A DNA stretch of 64,000 bases from Phycisphaerales bacterium (GCA_029268515.1 JAQWNP010000006.1:496001-560000), one strand, 5' to 3'. Shown: positions 33,334 through 42,822, counted from the first letter of the stretch. Numbers and translations are program-made. The notes: generated from the letters alone by a model not told the origin.

Positions 33334-34722
33334 ATGGGCCAACAAACCTCACAAATCAAAGAAGAGTTATTCGCTTTTCTTCGAACACAACACCCCAATG
33401 TCTGTCGACATTGGTTTGATGAAATTGAACCATTAGAGGTTTCAAATGGAACTTTGAAACTTTTAGTACGGGAGACTGTTCAACTTAAATACCTACGAAG
33501 GTGTTGTGTTGATCAATTCACTGAAGCAGCACAAAGTGTTACAGGGCGATTGTTGGTTGTCAGTTTTGTTGGTGAAGATGATGTTGATAATAGTGTTAAT
33601 GAAACACTGTTTGAAAATTTACCACCAGTTGTACCCAACGAACCATTTTCACCACTAACTATCGACAATGAAATGTTGATTAGCCCAGACTACTCCTTTG
33701 ATAATTTTGTCATTGGACCCGGTAATCGTTTAGCCCATGCTGCTGCATACGCTGTCGCACAAAAACCAGGAAAGGCTTATAACCCCCTGTTTATTCATGG
33801 TGGTGTTGGTCTTGGAAAAACACATCTTCTCCAAGCTATTTGTCAGTTGGCGATGGCACACCGTCCTGACTTACAAATCTACTACATTTCATGTGATGGT
33901 TTTATGACACACTTTTTGGAGGCGGTCCAAGCTGGACAAATGATGGATTTCCGTCACCGTTTCCGGAATGTTGATTTGTTGGTTATTGACGATATCCATG
34001 ACCTTTCAAAGCGAAATAGGACACAAGAGGAATTCTTTCACACATTCAATAGCCTCTACCAAAGCGGTAGGCAGATTGTTTTGTCCTCAGACGCAGCCCC
34101 AGATGAGATTCCAGACCTAGAAGAACGACTTATTAGCCGTTTTAGTTGTGGTTTGGTGGCTCAAATTGAACGACCTTGTTACGAGACTCGTGTTGCTATT
34201 GTGAAACAAAAAGCTTTTGTGCAACAGATTGATCTTCCAGATGATGTATCGAGTTATATAGCAGCGAAAATAGATACAAATATTCGCGAGCTTGAGGGTG
34301 CGTTGATAAAGGTGCATGGATTAGCGCATGTTAATGCTGTTCCTATATCACTAGCTCTTGCTAAAGAAGCTATTGGTGATCGATCGAATCGATCTCGATC
34401 TCAACACCCAAGTATTCAAAGTATTATTGATGCTATTACTTCATATTATGATGTGAAGTTGACTGACCTTCTATCTAAGAGAAGGCAAAAGTCTATTGCT
34501 TTGCCACGTCAGATTGGTATGTGGTTAGCGCGCAAACATACCCGTTATAGCCTTGAAGAAATTGGGGGTTATTTTGGAGGCCGTGATCACACAACAGTGA
34601 TGCACGCTATTCGCGCTATCAATACAAAGCGAAAAGGTGACTCTTCTTTAGATCAAGATCTAAGTCACCTTGAAGAACAACTGAGTTCACAATCTACAAA
34701 CAGCTCAACAGAAACCACCTAA
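33334..34722 (+). CDS. dnaA: Chromosomal replication initiator protein DnaA
   Basis: Binds DnaA boxes at oriC, melts the origin and loads the replicative helicase. 462 residues with all four domains: domain I at about 5-80, a short linker, the AAA+ domain from about 115, and DNA-binding domain IV from about 355. Walker A is GGVGLGKT (156-163), Walker B LLVIDD (215-220), and sensor/arginine-finger region RLISRF near 265-270. Domain IV has ALPRQIGMWLARKHT and the signature GGRDHTTVMHA (416-425). Start ATG 33334 has AGAGGG seven bases upstream. Full domain content rules out the Hda/DiaA-type short paralogues. The usual neighbours dnaN, recF and gyrB are absent. The gap downstream looks like oriC. 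Confidence 0.96.
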   Translation: MGQQTSQIKEELFAFLRTQHPNVCRHWFDEIEPLEVSNGTLKLLVRETVQLKYLRRCCVDQFTEAAQSVTGRLLVVSFVGEDDVDNSVNETLFENLPPVVPNEPFSPLTIDNEMLISPDYSFDNFVIGPGNRLAHAAAYAVAQKPGKAYNPLFIHGGVGLGKTHLLQAICQLAMAHRPDLQIYYISCDGFMTHFLEAVQAGQMMDFRHRFRNVDLLVIDDIHDLSKRNRTQEEFFHTFNSLYQSGRQIVLSSDAAPDEIPDLEERLISRFSCGLVAQIERPCYETRVAIVKQKAFVQQIDLPDDVSSYIAAKIDTNIRELEGALIKVHGLAHVNAVPISLALAKEAIGDRSNRSRSQHPSIQSIIDAITSYYDVKLTDLLSKRRQKSIALPRQIGMWLARKHTRYSLEEIGGYFGGRDHTTVMHAIRAINTKRKGDSSLDQDLSHLEEQLSSQSTNSSTETT

Positions 34723-34752
34723 CCCCAACCAAACTAGTCCACTCACCGTAAA

Positions 34753-34775
34753 ATCCCATGCGATTGGGATCTTTT
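34753..34775 (+). terminator. Probable dnaA transcription terminator
   Basis: ATCCCA (34753-34758) and TGGGAT (34765-34770) make a 6-bp stem with a 6-base loop, followed by CTTTT. It starts 30 bases after the dnaA stop codon. The stem is modest and the T tract short, so termination may be partial. Confidence 0.45.
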
Positions 34776-35107
34776 GTGGTTGTTGGTTGTTGTGACAATG
34801 ACCCACATTTTGTCCACAGGGCACCCCGAATTTCACTGTCTGTGATTGTGTTTGTGGGTCGTGTGTAGCCTGTCTAAACCTGTATTTATTTTTTGTGTGT
34901 GGGTTGTGGCGCCCTTTTGGCCAACCTGTCTGCTTTTTCAAATCGGGTTATTGAGTCGACAAATCACTATTTGGATTGTCAGGGTAATTGACATTTTATT
35001 CACACCCAACAACATATATAAACTGTTTTATATAAACGGTTTATGGTTGTTTATTTTGGTTTTCCACATTTAGACAGGTATATTTAACGAGAGATGATGA
35101 GAAATAC
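34776..35107. other. Candidate replication origin (oriC) between dnaA and mutM
   Basis: This gene-free stretch is AT-rich near its end. It contains a perfect DnaA box TTATTCACA (34996-35004) and two one-mismatch boxes, TTGTCCACA (34810-34818) and TTTTCCACA (35060-35068). Two directly adjacent 14-mers, TATATAAACTGTTT (35015-35028) and TATATAAACGGTTT (35029-35042), start ten bases after the perfect box and would suit an unwinding element. CCTGTCTAAA (34869-34878) has an exact inverted copy at 35069-35078, and a shorter CCTGTCT lies at 34925-34931. Position next to dnaA and the box content support an origin; no experiment or skew data were available. Confidence 0.65.
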
Positions 35108-36001
35108 TTAAGGGGTTTTGTGGTTCAAAATGCCTTCTTTTGAGGCTCTTGAAACTTGTTGGCACTTCGAACAAAATACGGTTGTTCGTTGTGCAACAAG
35201 AATCTTCCGGAGTTTACGACCACATGATTCACACGGCTCCCCACCCCGACCGTAGACCAGATGGTGATGCTGAAATTGGCCTGCCTGGTCGAGAGGATCA
35301 CGGTAAGACGAAATGGTAGATCCACCAGACAAAAGGGCAGATTCCAGTGTGGAGCGAATACAGTCTGCTAAACGGGCTACGCGACCAAGACGGAGTTGGT
35401 TTGATGGAGTTAATGGGTGAATACGAGCAGCAAACAACGCTTCATCGGCATAAATGTTTCCAACACCCGCTAACACACGCTGATCCAAGATCGCTACTTT
35501 GATACTCCGGCGTGTTCGCTTGAGGGCGAGAGCCAAATCATCTTTGGTCAGCGTCAACGCATCTGGTCCTAATTGGTGGTTTATCCGCTGGTTCATTGCC
35601 TCTTTTGATCCAAGTGGACGAAGCCCCCCAAATCTTCTTGGATCACGAAAACATAAAAACACTTCACCCCGACGTCCTTTGAGTTTCCAGACACAGTGAA
35701 TGTGGGAGTCAACGGGGATGTCTTGAGATCGTCTAAACAACATAAATTGTCCAGTCATACCCAAATGCACACATAACACCTGGCCGGATCGTGCCTCAAA
35801 AAACAAGTTCTTTCCATGCCTACTCAAGGTATGGATGTGATCACCTTCTAAAAGCTTTTTTTTAAGTGCCTTTGTAGTGATCCGAGCTTGAGGCTGGATG
35901 ACCACATCCTTCCGCGAAATAGACACAGAAATCACCTGTGTCTTTGCAAGATCGGGTGCAAGTGTGCGTCGGACACATTCAACTTCAGGAAGCTCAGGCA
36001 T
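35108..36001 (-). CDS. mutM: Formamidopyrimidine-DNA glycosylase
   Basis: Excises 8-oxoguanine and other oxidised purines and nicks the DNA by beta/delta elimination. 297 residues. The N-terminal PELPEVE gives the catalytic Pro2 and Glu3 (after removal of Met1). Lys64 in RHGKNLFFE matches the conserved beta-elimination lysine. The helix-two-turn-helix contains LAGVGNIYADEALFAARIHPL, shown here in essentials as GVGNIYADE. The C-terminal zinc finger has four cysteines at 257, 260, 277 and 280 (CESC and CSKC). These features distinguish it from endonuclease VIII, which starts differently. It converges on the oriC candidate and diverges from moxR, with 114 bp between start codons for both promoters. 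Confidence 0.95.
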   Translation of the reverse strand: MPELPEVECVRRTLAPDLAKTQVISVSISRKDVVIQPQARITTKALKKKLLEGDHIHTLSRHGKNLFFEARSGQVLCVHLGMTGQFMLFRRSQDIPVDSHIHCVWKLKGRRGEVFLCFRDPRRFGGLRPLGSKEAMNQRINHQLGPDALTLTKDDLALALKRTRRSIKVAILDQRVLAGVGNIYADEALFAARIHPLTPSNQLRLGRVARLADCIRSTLESALLSGGSTISSYRDPLDQAGQFQHHHLVYGRGGEPCESCGRKLRKILVAQRTTVFCSKCQQVSRASKEGILNHKTP

Positions 36002-36115
36002 CTATTTATCGTCCCACCATTTAGGCATGAACATTACTTATAACCCCATCCCATCACGATACACGGGAGTATACTCATCAAGGAAATCGAACCCATGTGA
36101 AAGGGAGTTCACCTG

Positions 36116-37198
36116 ATGCTAGAAGCTGACCAAAATAAAGATCAAAACCTACAAGCCAGTGCTGAAAAGATGGCCCAGAAAGTCAAGGATGCACACCATC
36201 AAATCTCCTCTGAAATAGGCAAGGTCATTATTGGGCAACACCAAGTGATTGATGAGTTGCTGATATCACTATTTTGTGGTGGACACGCTCTTGTGGTTGG
36301 TGTTCCTGGTCTCGGAAAAACACTACTCGTATCCACTATTAGCCAAACCCTAACACTTGATTTTTCTCGTATTCAATTTACCCCAGACTTAATGCCATCA
36401 GACCTTACTGGCACTGAGGTAATCGAGGAAGATAAAACCACAGGTATGCGATCTCTTCGGTTTGTTAAAGGGCCGATTTTCTCAAACGTCATTTTGGCAG
36501 ATGAGATAAACCGAACACCACCCAAAACTCAAGCAGCGCTTTTAGAGGCAATGCAAGAGAGACAAGTCACGACAGGTGGAGTGCGGCATGCGCTACCAAA
36601 CCCATTTTTTGTATTAGCGACACAAAACCCGATTGAGCAAGAAGGAACCTACCCACTTCCCGAAGCCCAGTTAGATCGGTTTATGTTCAATATTAAAATT
36701 TCATATCCAAACGAGAATGAAGAGTTAGCAATTGTTCAACAAACAACAGCCCTTAAAGAAACAAGTTTAAATGCGGTGTTGGGTGCTAGTGATGTTGAGG
36801 AAGTGCAAAAACTTGTTCGACAAGTTCCAATCGCAGATCATGTTGCTCGTTATGCAGTCAGAATTGCTAGGTCTACAAGAGTTCGGGACGTCGATGACCC
36901 CCCAGCGGTCGTAAAAAACTACGTGAGCTGGGGCGCTGGTCCCCGGGCGAGCCAATTCTTGGTCCTCGCTGCAAAAACACGTGCGATTTTATCTGGTGAT
37001 GCTCATGTGACGCCAGATCACATCAAATCAATTGCACCATCAGTGATGCGACACCGCGTTATTACTAATTTTAACGCTGAAGCAGATGGAATTACATCAG
37101 ATGAAATCGTTGCCACTCTTTTAGATGAAATACCAGTGGAATCTTCAGTGGGTGATCTCAAGAAGAACTTGGATTCAGTTCTACCATCACACTCTTAA
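36116..37198 (+). CDS. moxR: MoxR-family AAA+ ATPase (cluster B, gene 1)
   Basis: 360 residues. Walker A is GVPGLGKT (62-69), Walker B VILADE (125-130) followed by INRTPPKTQAALLEAMQE. Sensor 1 is ATQNPIEQEGTYPLPEAQLDRF. This is the usual MoxR sequence pattern and length. MoxR proteins act as chaperone-like ATPases that work with VWA proteins to mature or activate complexes, for example methanol dehydrogenase or RavA partners. Start ATG 36116 has GGGAG eight bases upstream, the first clear ribosome binding site of the operon. The genes that follow (DUF58, BatA-like, VWA) are the standard partners of MoxR. The energy-using subunit of the cluster B complex is the likely role. Confidence 0.95.
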   Translation: MLEADQNKDQNLQASAEKMAQKVKDAHHQISSEIGKVIIGQHQVIDELLISLFCGGHALVVGVPGLGKTLLVSTISQTLTLDFSRIQFTPDLMPSDLTGTEVIEEDKTTGMRSLRFVKGPIFSNVILADEINRTPPKTQAALLEAMQERQVTTGGVRHALPNPFFVLATQNPIEQEGTYPLPEAQLDRFMFNIKISYPNENEELAIVQQTTALKETSLNAVLGASDVEEVQKLVRQVPIADHVARYAVRIARSTRVRDVDDPPAVVKNYVSWGAGPRASQFLVLAAKTRAILSGDAHVTPDHIKSIAPSVMRHRVITNFNAEADGITSDEIVATLLDEIPVESSVGDLKKNLDSVLPSHS

Positions 37199-37250
37199 AC
37201 AAGACGACTAAGAAATAGCTTTATGGTGCTGGTATTAGTGAACCACAATA

Positions 37251-38231
37251 ATGAGTAGTAACAACCAAAATTATGTTCGTGCAGAGCAGTATTTGGCACC
37301 CGAAACACTCGCCCAACTAGCGCCATTAGAGTTACGCGCAAAAATGATTGTTGAAGGAGTTATGAGTGGAATGCACCGCTCTCCGTATCAAGGTATGGCA
37401 GTTGAGTTTGCTCAACACCGTCAATATGTTCCTGGCGACGACCTTAAACATCTCGACTGGAAGGTATATGGACGATCAGACAAACTCACTATCAAGCAGT
37501 TTCAACAAGAAACAAATCTTGACATCTTATTGTTAGTTGATGCTTCCGCTTCAATGGGATTCGGATCTCTTGATATCAAACAAGGGTGGGGTGGCACGAA
37601 GGCAAGTGAAAAAACAAAAACATGGACAAAGTTTGATCACGCAACCGCCATTGCCACAGCGGTTTCTTTTTTATGTCTTCACCAACAAGATCGAGTGGGA
37701 TTAGTGACCTACAACAGTGAATTACAAAACATGGTCCAGCGTAGTAATAGCCAAGGCCAGTGGCATCGCATATTGAATTCATTAAGCACTGTGCCAGTAG
37801 GCGAAAAAACAAACTTGGTAAAACTAGCAGACCAGGCGCTAAGTAAAATTAGAAACAAAGCATTGTTTGTTATTGTTTCAGATTTCTTTGAGCCACCAGA
37901 AGCAATTCAACAAGCACTTGCTCGATTTAAACACCGACAAAAAGATGTCATGTTGCTCCAGGTGTTAGACAACCAAGAGATCCAGTTTCCTTTTATGCGG
38001 GACGCGGCATTTCAGGGTCTTGAATCAGAGGGTCGCGTTCGGGTTGATCCAAAGGCATTGCGAAATGCGTATCTTGAGGTGCTTGCCAATCATATTGAGA
38101 AAATTAGTTTGATGGCAGGCCAATTTGGTTTTAGCCACACCATTTTCGATAGCCACAAATCAGTCGGACCCGCTATTAGTAAAATTCTTGTCCGACGCAG
38201 CGCGCTCATTAAGCGGAGTAAATCAGCATGA
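37251..38231 (+). CDS. DUF58 domain protein with VWA-like fold (cluster B, gene 2)
   Basis: 326 residues. The DUF58 signature is VEFAQHRQYVPGDDLKHLDWKVYGRSDKL at about 51-79, of which QYVPGDDLKHLDWK is the recognisable core. A VWA-like domain follows with an intact MIDAS DASAS (97-101) and later FVIVSDFFEPPEA. There is no TM segment, so it is cytoplasmic. DUF58 proteins are consistently encoded directly after MoxR and are thought to link the ATPase to membrane VWA partners. The stop codon overlaps the next start by four bases (ATGA), giving translational coupling. Start ATG 37251 lies 52 bp after the moxR stop and lacks a strong ribosome binding site. Confidence 0.92.
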   Translation: MSSNNQNYVRAEQYLAPETLAQLAPLELRAKMIVEGVMSGMHRSPYQGMAVEFAQHRQYVPGDDLKHLDWKVYGRSDKLTIKQFQQETNLDILLLVDASASMGFGSLDIKQGWGGTKASEKTKTWTKFDHATAIATAVSFLCLHQQDRVGLVTYNSELQNMVQRSNSQGQWHRILNSLSTVPVGEKTNLVKLADQALSKIRNKALFVIVSDFFEPPEAIQQALARFKHRQKDVMLLQVLDNQEIQFPFMRDAAFQGLESEGRVRVDPKALRNAYLEVLANHIEKISLMAGQFGFSHTIFDSHKSVGPAISKILVRRSALIKRSKSA

Positions 38232-40507
38232 GTTTTATCACCATAGGCTTGGCCGTTGCGGGTCTTGCGGCAATGGTGATCCCCATTGTTATTCACTTAT
38301 TGAGTCGCGAGCGATACCAAGTGGTTCAGTGGGCAGCTATGCAATTTTTGATTGAGGCCTATCGACGCAACAAGCGACGCCTGCGTATAGAGCAAATAAT
38401 TCTAGTAGCAATTCGTTGTCTAATTTTATTGTTATTAGGTATTGCGTTAGCCCAACCACTCATTAATTCAAAAAACATCCTAGGTAACAGTGGTCCAAAA
38501 TCTGTTCATTTAGTCATGGATGATGGTTTGATTTCCGGGCTCACAGACAAGCAAGGTCAAACAGCTTTAGATAAACAACGAATAATCGCTCAAGAAATCA
38601 TAGGATCCTTAAATACAGATGACCTTATTAGTGTCACAACAACCGCGCAACCCGCACAAGCAGCAGTAGCGCCAGCAACAACAAATCACAGGGGTGTGAA
38701 TGATCTCTTGATAGCAATGGAGCCATCATCATCAATAAGTGATCTTCCTACAGCCCTCAGGTTGGTGGAAGAGCAGATTGAACAACTTCAAGATCAAAGC
38801 CAGCGGCACGTGGTTTATTTATTAAGTGAGTTTCGACAAGGGTCCACCTCTTTAGATGAACCAATCAATAAAATGTCACTGAGTGATAGGTATGGAGTTG
38901 AGCTTTTAGCAATGGCTCCAAGTAGCGAACCGATTTCAAATGTCCAAGTTGTTTCTATTACACCTATTCGCCATATGGTGATGCCAGAGCACGGTGATCG
39001 CAACACACAAGTGACTATCACGTTACGTAGAGAAGGTGGAAATTTCCCACCCGAGGATACAACACTCCAGGTTGTTACAGACCGAGGGCAAGAGGCGACA
39101 GAAGTAACCGTTAGTTGGAAGGCTGGACAACAAGAGATGTTAGTTGAAGTGATGTTAGATTTATCTAACATCGCAAGCGCGAATATCGAGCTTCAGGCTT
39201 CTATTGAGCATGATTCACTTGAAGTGGATAACCATCAATTCACATCACTACGAAGTGTCGAGACAATCCGCGTAGCAATTATTGATCGCCAACTACAAAC
39301 TGGTCGGCCCCGGGTTGATGAAATGCAGCCTGGCCACTGGATTAATTTAGCTCTACTTCCAGAAAACAAAAGTCCAATTGAAGTTTCATATATTGAACCC
39401 ACAAGTTTAGATGGTGGGCAACTATATGGCATTGATGTTGCGTTTGTGGTTCGCCCAGATCTACTTACACAAGAGGGAATAACAACCGTCAAAAACTATG
39501 TTCAAGGGGGTGGTTTTCTTATTATTTCTCCCCCACCAAACGTAGATTCACACGCTTGGGCAACCCCATTGTTGTCCGCTTTATCATTACCTTGGATAGT
39601 TGAATTAGAAACCAATAAACACGAGTCTTCGATTGCTTTATCAACAGAGCAACCCCCATCATCACTACTTGGTTTATTGGGACCAGAAATGGAATCATTA
39701 AGCCGCCCAGTGCTTTTCTCCAAGACAATTAATGTCCAGATACCAAGTGGCTCACAAGATGCTGCTCTTATCTTTGAAGACGGACAACCCGCACTTCTTA
39801 TTGGTCAAACAACAAGTGGTGATGATTTGGTGTTTGATAAATCAGTAAACCAAGAAGAGCAATCCCAGATAAACAATAGTCTGACTGCTCGGCGTGGCAT
39901 TGTTGTCATGATGTCAACAGCGTTAGATCTTGAGTGGACAAACCTGCCAAGTAAACCACTACTAGTACCTCTCCTTCATGAGACTATTCGCCAAGGGCTT
40001 GGTCTTATTCGTTCTCAACAAAACGCTCTTGTTGGACAAAGACCTATCTTGTGGCCAGGTGCTACAGAGATCGAGTTAGCCAATGGAAGTCGTGTCACAG
40101 CAGCACAAGATGGACGTGTTAATCAACCAATCAACACACCAGGCCTCTGGCGTGTCCAAGATAGCCAAGGAACTGCTCTTGGTGTACTTGCAATAAACAT
40201 CAATCCACTAGGTGGGCGCACAGAGGTAAATGCACCCGAGGCGGTTCAAAATTGGCTTGATCGTGGCACACCCGAAAAAACAAAATGGTCCTTTATTGAT
40301 GCCGGGGATCCAACAGCGGCTCTAAGTGACACCCCAAACAAAGCACCCATTGGTCGTACTATTTTGTTTATTGTGCTTGGTCTACTTGTTCTTGAAACAC
40401 TTCTCTCACGTCGTTTCAGTCATGCACACAGAACAAGTCAAAGTGAACAAAAAAATATTTCGCTAGATGAACATATAAGCCAGGTTATTGGCGGGGGTCG
40501 CGCATGA
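38228..40507 (+). CDS. BatA-like membrane protein with degenerate VWA domain (cluster B, gene 3)
   Basis: 759 residues. The BatA N-terminal region is clear: a TM helix at about 5-24, then IHLLSRERYQVVQWAAMQFL, then a second TM at about 56-76 ending in LAQPLI. A VWA-like fold follows, but where the MIDAS DxSxS is expected the sequence is VMDDGLISG (96-104), so metal binding is probably lost. A long beta-rich part and a GATase-like region (VKNYVQGGGFLIISPPP near 425) come next. A C-terminal TM lies near 715-735 with a short cytoplasmic tail. BatA/BatB proteins were linked to aerotolerance in Bacteroides; the role here is inferred only from family. Start and stop codons overlap both neighbours by four bases. 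Confidence 0.85.
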   Translation: MSFITIGLAVAGLAAMVIPIVIHLLSRERYQVVQWAAMQFLIEAYRRNKRRLRIEQIILVAIRCLILLLLGIALAQPLINSKNILGNSGPKSVHLVMDDGLISGLTDKQGQTALDKQRIIAQEIIGSLNTDDLISVTTTAQPAQAAVAPATTNHRGVNDLLIAMEPSSSISDLPTALRLVEEQIEQLQDQSQRHVVYLLSEFRQGSTSLDEPINKMSLSDRYGVELLAMAPSSEPISNVQVVSITPIRHMVMPEHGDRNTQVTITLRREGGNFPPEDTTLQVVTDRGQEATEVTVSWKAGQQEMLVEVMLDLSNIASANIELQASIEHDSLEVDNHQFTSLRSVETIRVAIIDRQLQTGRPRVDEMQPGHWINLALLPENKSPIEVSYIEPTSLDGGQLYGIDVAFVVRPDLLTQEGITTVKNYVQGGGFLIISPPPNVDSHAWATPLLSALSLPWIVELETNKHESSIALSTEQPPSSLLGLLGPEMESLSRPVLFSKTINVQIPSGSQDAALIFEDGQPALLIGQTTSGDDLVFDKSVNQEEQSQINNSLTARRGIVVMMSTALDLEWTNLPSKPLLVPLLHETIRQGLGLIRSQQNALVGQRPILWPGATEIELANGSRVTAAQDGRVNQPINTPGLWRVQDSQGTALGVLAININPLGGRTEVNAPEAVQNWLDRGTPEKTKWSFIDAGDPTAALSDTPNKAPIGRTILFIVLGLLVLETLLSRRFSHAHRTSQSEQKNISLDEHISQVIGGGRA

Positions 40508-42822
40508 ACTCCTCCTTCAGCCGCTGGCTCTTAAATATTGATGATCTTCCCATCAATAGCACATCAGCTGAAATTGCATGGGTTTACAATTGGCCAGCTT
40601 GGGTGTGGCTTTTAATTGTGCTATTGGTCGCTTTATTCTCATTTTGGACTTACGCCAAAATATCTGGATTGCGACTCGGTCGTGGTGTACTCGCTGTTGT
40701 TCGTGGAGCAGCGTTATTGTTGTTGATTATTCTTATTGCTGGCCCAATGATCCAAATCCCAAGAGAGTTTGTGCAAAAGGATTGGGTAATCCTTCTTGTT
40801 GATCGAAGCGCATCAATGCAAATTGGTGACATCAATTCTAATCAAGGCACACAAACACGTGATCAACAACTTCAAGATTTGATAAAAGAGAACGCACTTG
40901 TTTTTGAAGATCTAGGTAAAGAAAAAGATCTTGTGTGGTTGGGTTTTAATGAATCCACTTTTGTGGTTGGAGGACCAACCCGAGAGAAGGATGGGAGTAT
41001 CAAATTAGATTTACCTGCATCAGAGGGCGAGCAGACACAAATTGCCACAAGTATTCAGGATGCACTAGAGCGCGCTGCGGCTCGGCCAATCAGTGGTATT
41101 GTTCTTTTGAGTGATGGGCAAACAACTGATCCGCCAAACCAAAATCTTATTCGCCAACTTGTTTCAAACGCAGTCCCAATATTTCCAGTTCCCCTTGGTT
41201 CATCTGGACTTGTTGGTGATTTATCTATTTCAAACGTGGTTGCACCCACACAAGCTTTTATACGTGATCGAATACCAATTCAGGTTGATGTTGATTGGAG
41301 TGCAACTGGAGAGGTGCCCCCACAACGCACAATTCGCCTTATTGATGAACGAACAGGCAAAGAGTTAGACGTCGCAGAATTACCAATGGGTTCTAATGAG
41401 ACAAGCGTTACACTCATCGCTGATGCCACTTTGGCCGGCGAAGCTACTTGGACAGTTGTAGCAGAGACAAAAGAAGCCGATCTTGCTTCAGAAAACAACA
41501 CAGAGTCATTTTCTATAAACCTAATTGATCGCCCACTTCGCGTTCTTTATATCGAAGGTTATCCGCGTTGGGAGTATCGTTATTTAAAAAACCTTCTTGT
41601 TCGAGAAGAGTCAATTCGTAGCGCCATCATGCTCGTGAGCGCCGATCAAGATTTTGCACAAGAAGGCAACGAGCCAATTTCACGGTTGCCTAGAACGGCA
41701 GAGGAATTACGAAAATATGACGTTGTCATTCTAGGTGACATCCCCGCCGGCTTTCTCTCACCACATCAGATAGAACTACTCCGCGATCATGTGCTAGAAA
41801 ATGGAGCGGGTTTGTTGTGGATTGCAGGTGAGCGATCTGTGCCCTATTCATTCACCTCAACAACACTGTCAGATTTATTGCCAATGACAAGTGGACCTCG
41901 TGTAGGGCGTTTGACTGAGCCAGTCAATATGGTGCCCACCAAAGTTGCTAATGCAATGGGCGTACTTAATTTGACCACCAATGAAGATATTGGTTTTTGG
42001 CCTAACGAACTAATTTCAGCAGATCACCCATGGTCACAAATCCACTACGCACAAGCAATCGATCCTCATCGGCTTAAGGTTGGCGCAGAGGTACTTGCTG
42101 AATCAACCCAAGAAATAAACGGGTCACCCATGCCACTGGTTATTCAACTTCGGTATGGCGCTGGTAAATCTGTTTATATGGCCACAGATGAGATTTGGAG
42201 ATGGAGATTCGGGCGAGGCGGAGGATTGATTGAGCAGTTCTGGATTCAATTAATTAGAAATCTTGGTCAAACTAATACTGGTGATCCACTTCAACCAGCA
42301 ATGATTACCGTCGAACCAAGTCGACTTACGCCCGGGCAACCAATGCGAATTGAGCTATCTGTCCAGACCAAACTGATCGCAGATCAAATTGGTGATTCTC
42401 TAGTGGTTGAGTTGCTCCGAGGTGGTGATGCTGTGGGCACCCTCTCTTTAGAGCGCGAAGATGCCACAAACTACAGTGCGACTTACATCCCCAGTACGCC
42501 TGGGAAAATAGAAGTACAACCCCGTTCCCCAATTCTTGAGGGTCTCAATTTAAGCGCGACAGTTGAGGTTGAATCAAAGCAAAATGAATTGGCACAACCA
42601 CAAACAAATCACGATCTACTTCAGCAGATAGCTGTTCAAACTGGTGGGAGGGTCATTGAGCCAAATGAGCTCAATAAAATTGCCACCATGCTTCCAAATC
42701 GTTCTGTGCGGACCCTGAATCCACTCTTAGAGGCAATATGGGATTCTCCATTAGCGTTCATCTTGATAGTGCTACTTCTGACCGGTGAGTGGATCGGCAG
42801 GAGAATAATTGGTCTTGTCTGA
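40504..42822 (+). CDS. VWA and GATase-like membrane protein (cluster B, gene 4)
   Basis: 772 residues. Two N-terminal TM segments lie at about 32-50 and 62-82. The VWA domain has an intact MIDAS, DRSAS (100-104), and IVLLSDGQTTD later, so it probably binds a divalent metal and a protein partner. A CARDB-like or Ig-like beta part follows, then a GATase-like domain from RVLYIEGYPRWEYRYLK through GAGLLWIAGERS. No nucleophilic Cys-His-Glu triad is apparent, so glutaminase activity is unlikely. A C-terminal TM lies near 745-763. The cluster A protein at 9363 has the same order but with a second VWA domain. The gene starts within the stop of the BatA-like gene; a 94-bp gap follows. Confidence 0.85.
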   Translation: MNSSFSRWLLNIDDLPINSTSAEIAWVYNWPAWVWLLIVLLVALFSFWTYAKISGLRLGRGVLAVVRGAALLLLIILIAGPMIQIPREFVQKDWVILLVDRSASMQIGDINSNQGTQTRDQQLQDLIKENALVFEDLGKEKDLVWLGFNESTFVVGGPTREKDGSIKLDLPASEGEQTQIATSIQDALERAAARPISGIVLLSDGQTTDPPNQNLIRQLVSNAVPIFPVPLGSSGLVGDLSISNVVAPTQAFIRDRIPIQVDVDWSATGEVPPQRTIRLIDERTGKELDVAELPMGSNETSVTLIADATLAGEATWTVVAETKEADLASENNTESFSINLIDRPLRVLYIEGYPRWEYRYLKNLLVREESIRSAIMLVSADQDFAQEGNEPISRLPRTAEELRKYDVVILGDIPAGFLSPHQIELLRDHVLENGAGLLWIAGERSVPYSFTSTTLSDLLPMTSGPRVGRLTEPVNMVPTKVANAMGVLNLTTNEDIGFWPNELISADHPWSQIHYAQAIDPHRLKVGAEVLAESTQEINGSPMPLVIQLRYGAGKSVYMATDEIWRWRFGRGGGLIEQFWIQLIRNLGQTNTGDPLQPAMITVEPSRLTPGQPMRIELSVQTKLIADQIGDSLVVELLRGGDAVGTLSLEREDATNYSATYIPSTPGKIEVQPRSPILEGLNLSATVEVESKQNELAQPQTNHDLLQQIAVQTGGRVIEPNELNKIATMLPNRSVRTLNPLLEAIWDSPLAFILIVLLLTGEWIGRRIIGLV

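Noticed and set aside
33334-34722. DnaA paralogue such as Hda instead of the initiator
   Set aside because: Domain I and the box-binding domain IV with the DHTTVMHA signature are both present.
36067-36076. Palindrome GAGTATACTC in the mutM-moxR gap as an operator
   Set aside because: A 10-bp palindrome is expected dozens of times in 64 kb by chance, and no second copy was found nearby.
36097-36112. GTGAA/TTCAC stem with the moxR ribosome binding site in its loop, as a translation switch
   Set aside because: The stem is only 5 bp and no alternative structure or ligand-binding fold is visible.
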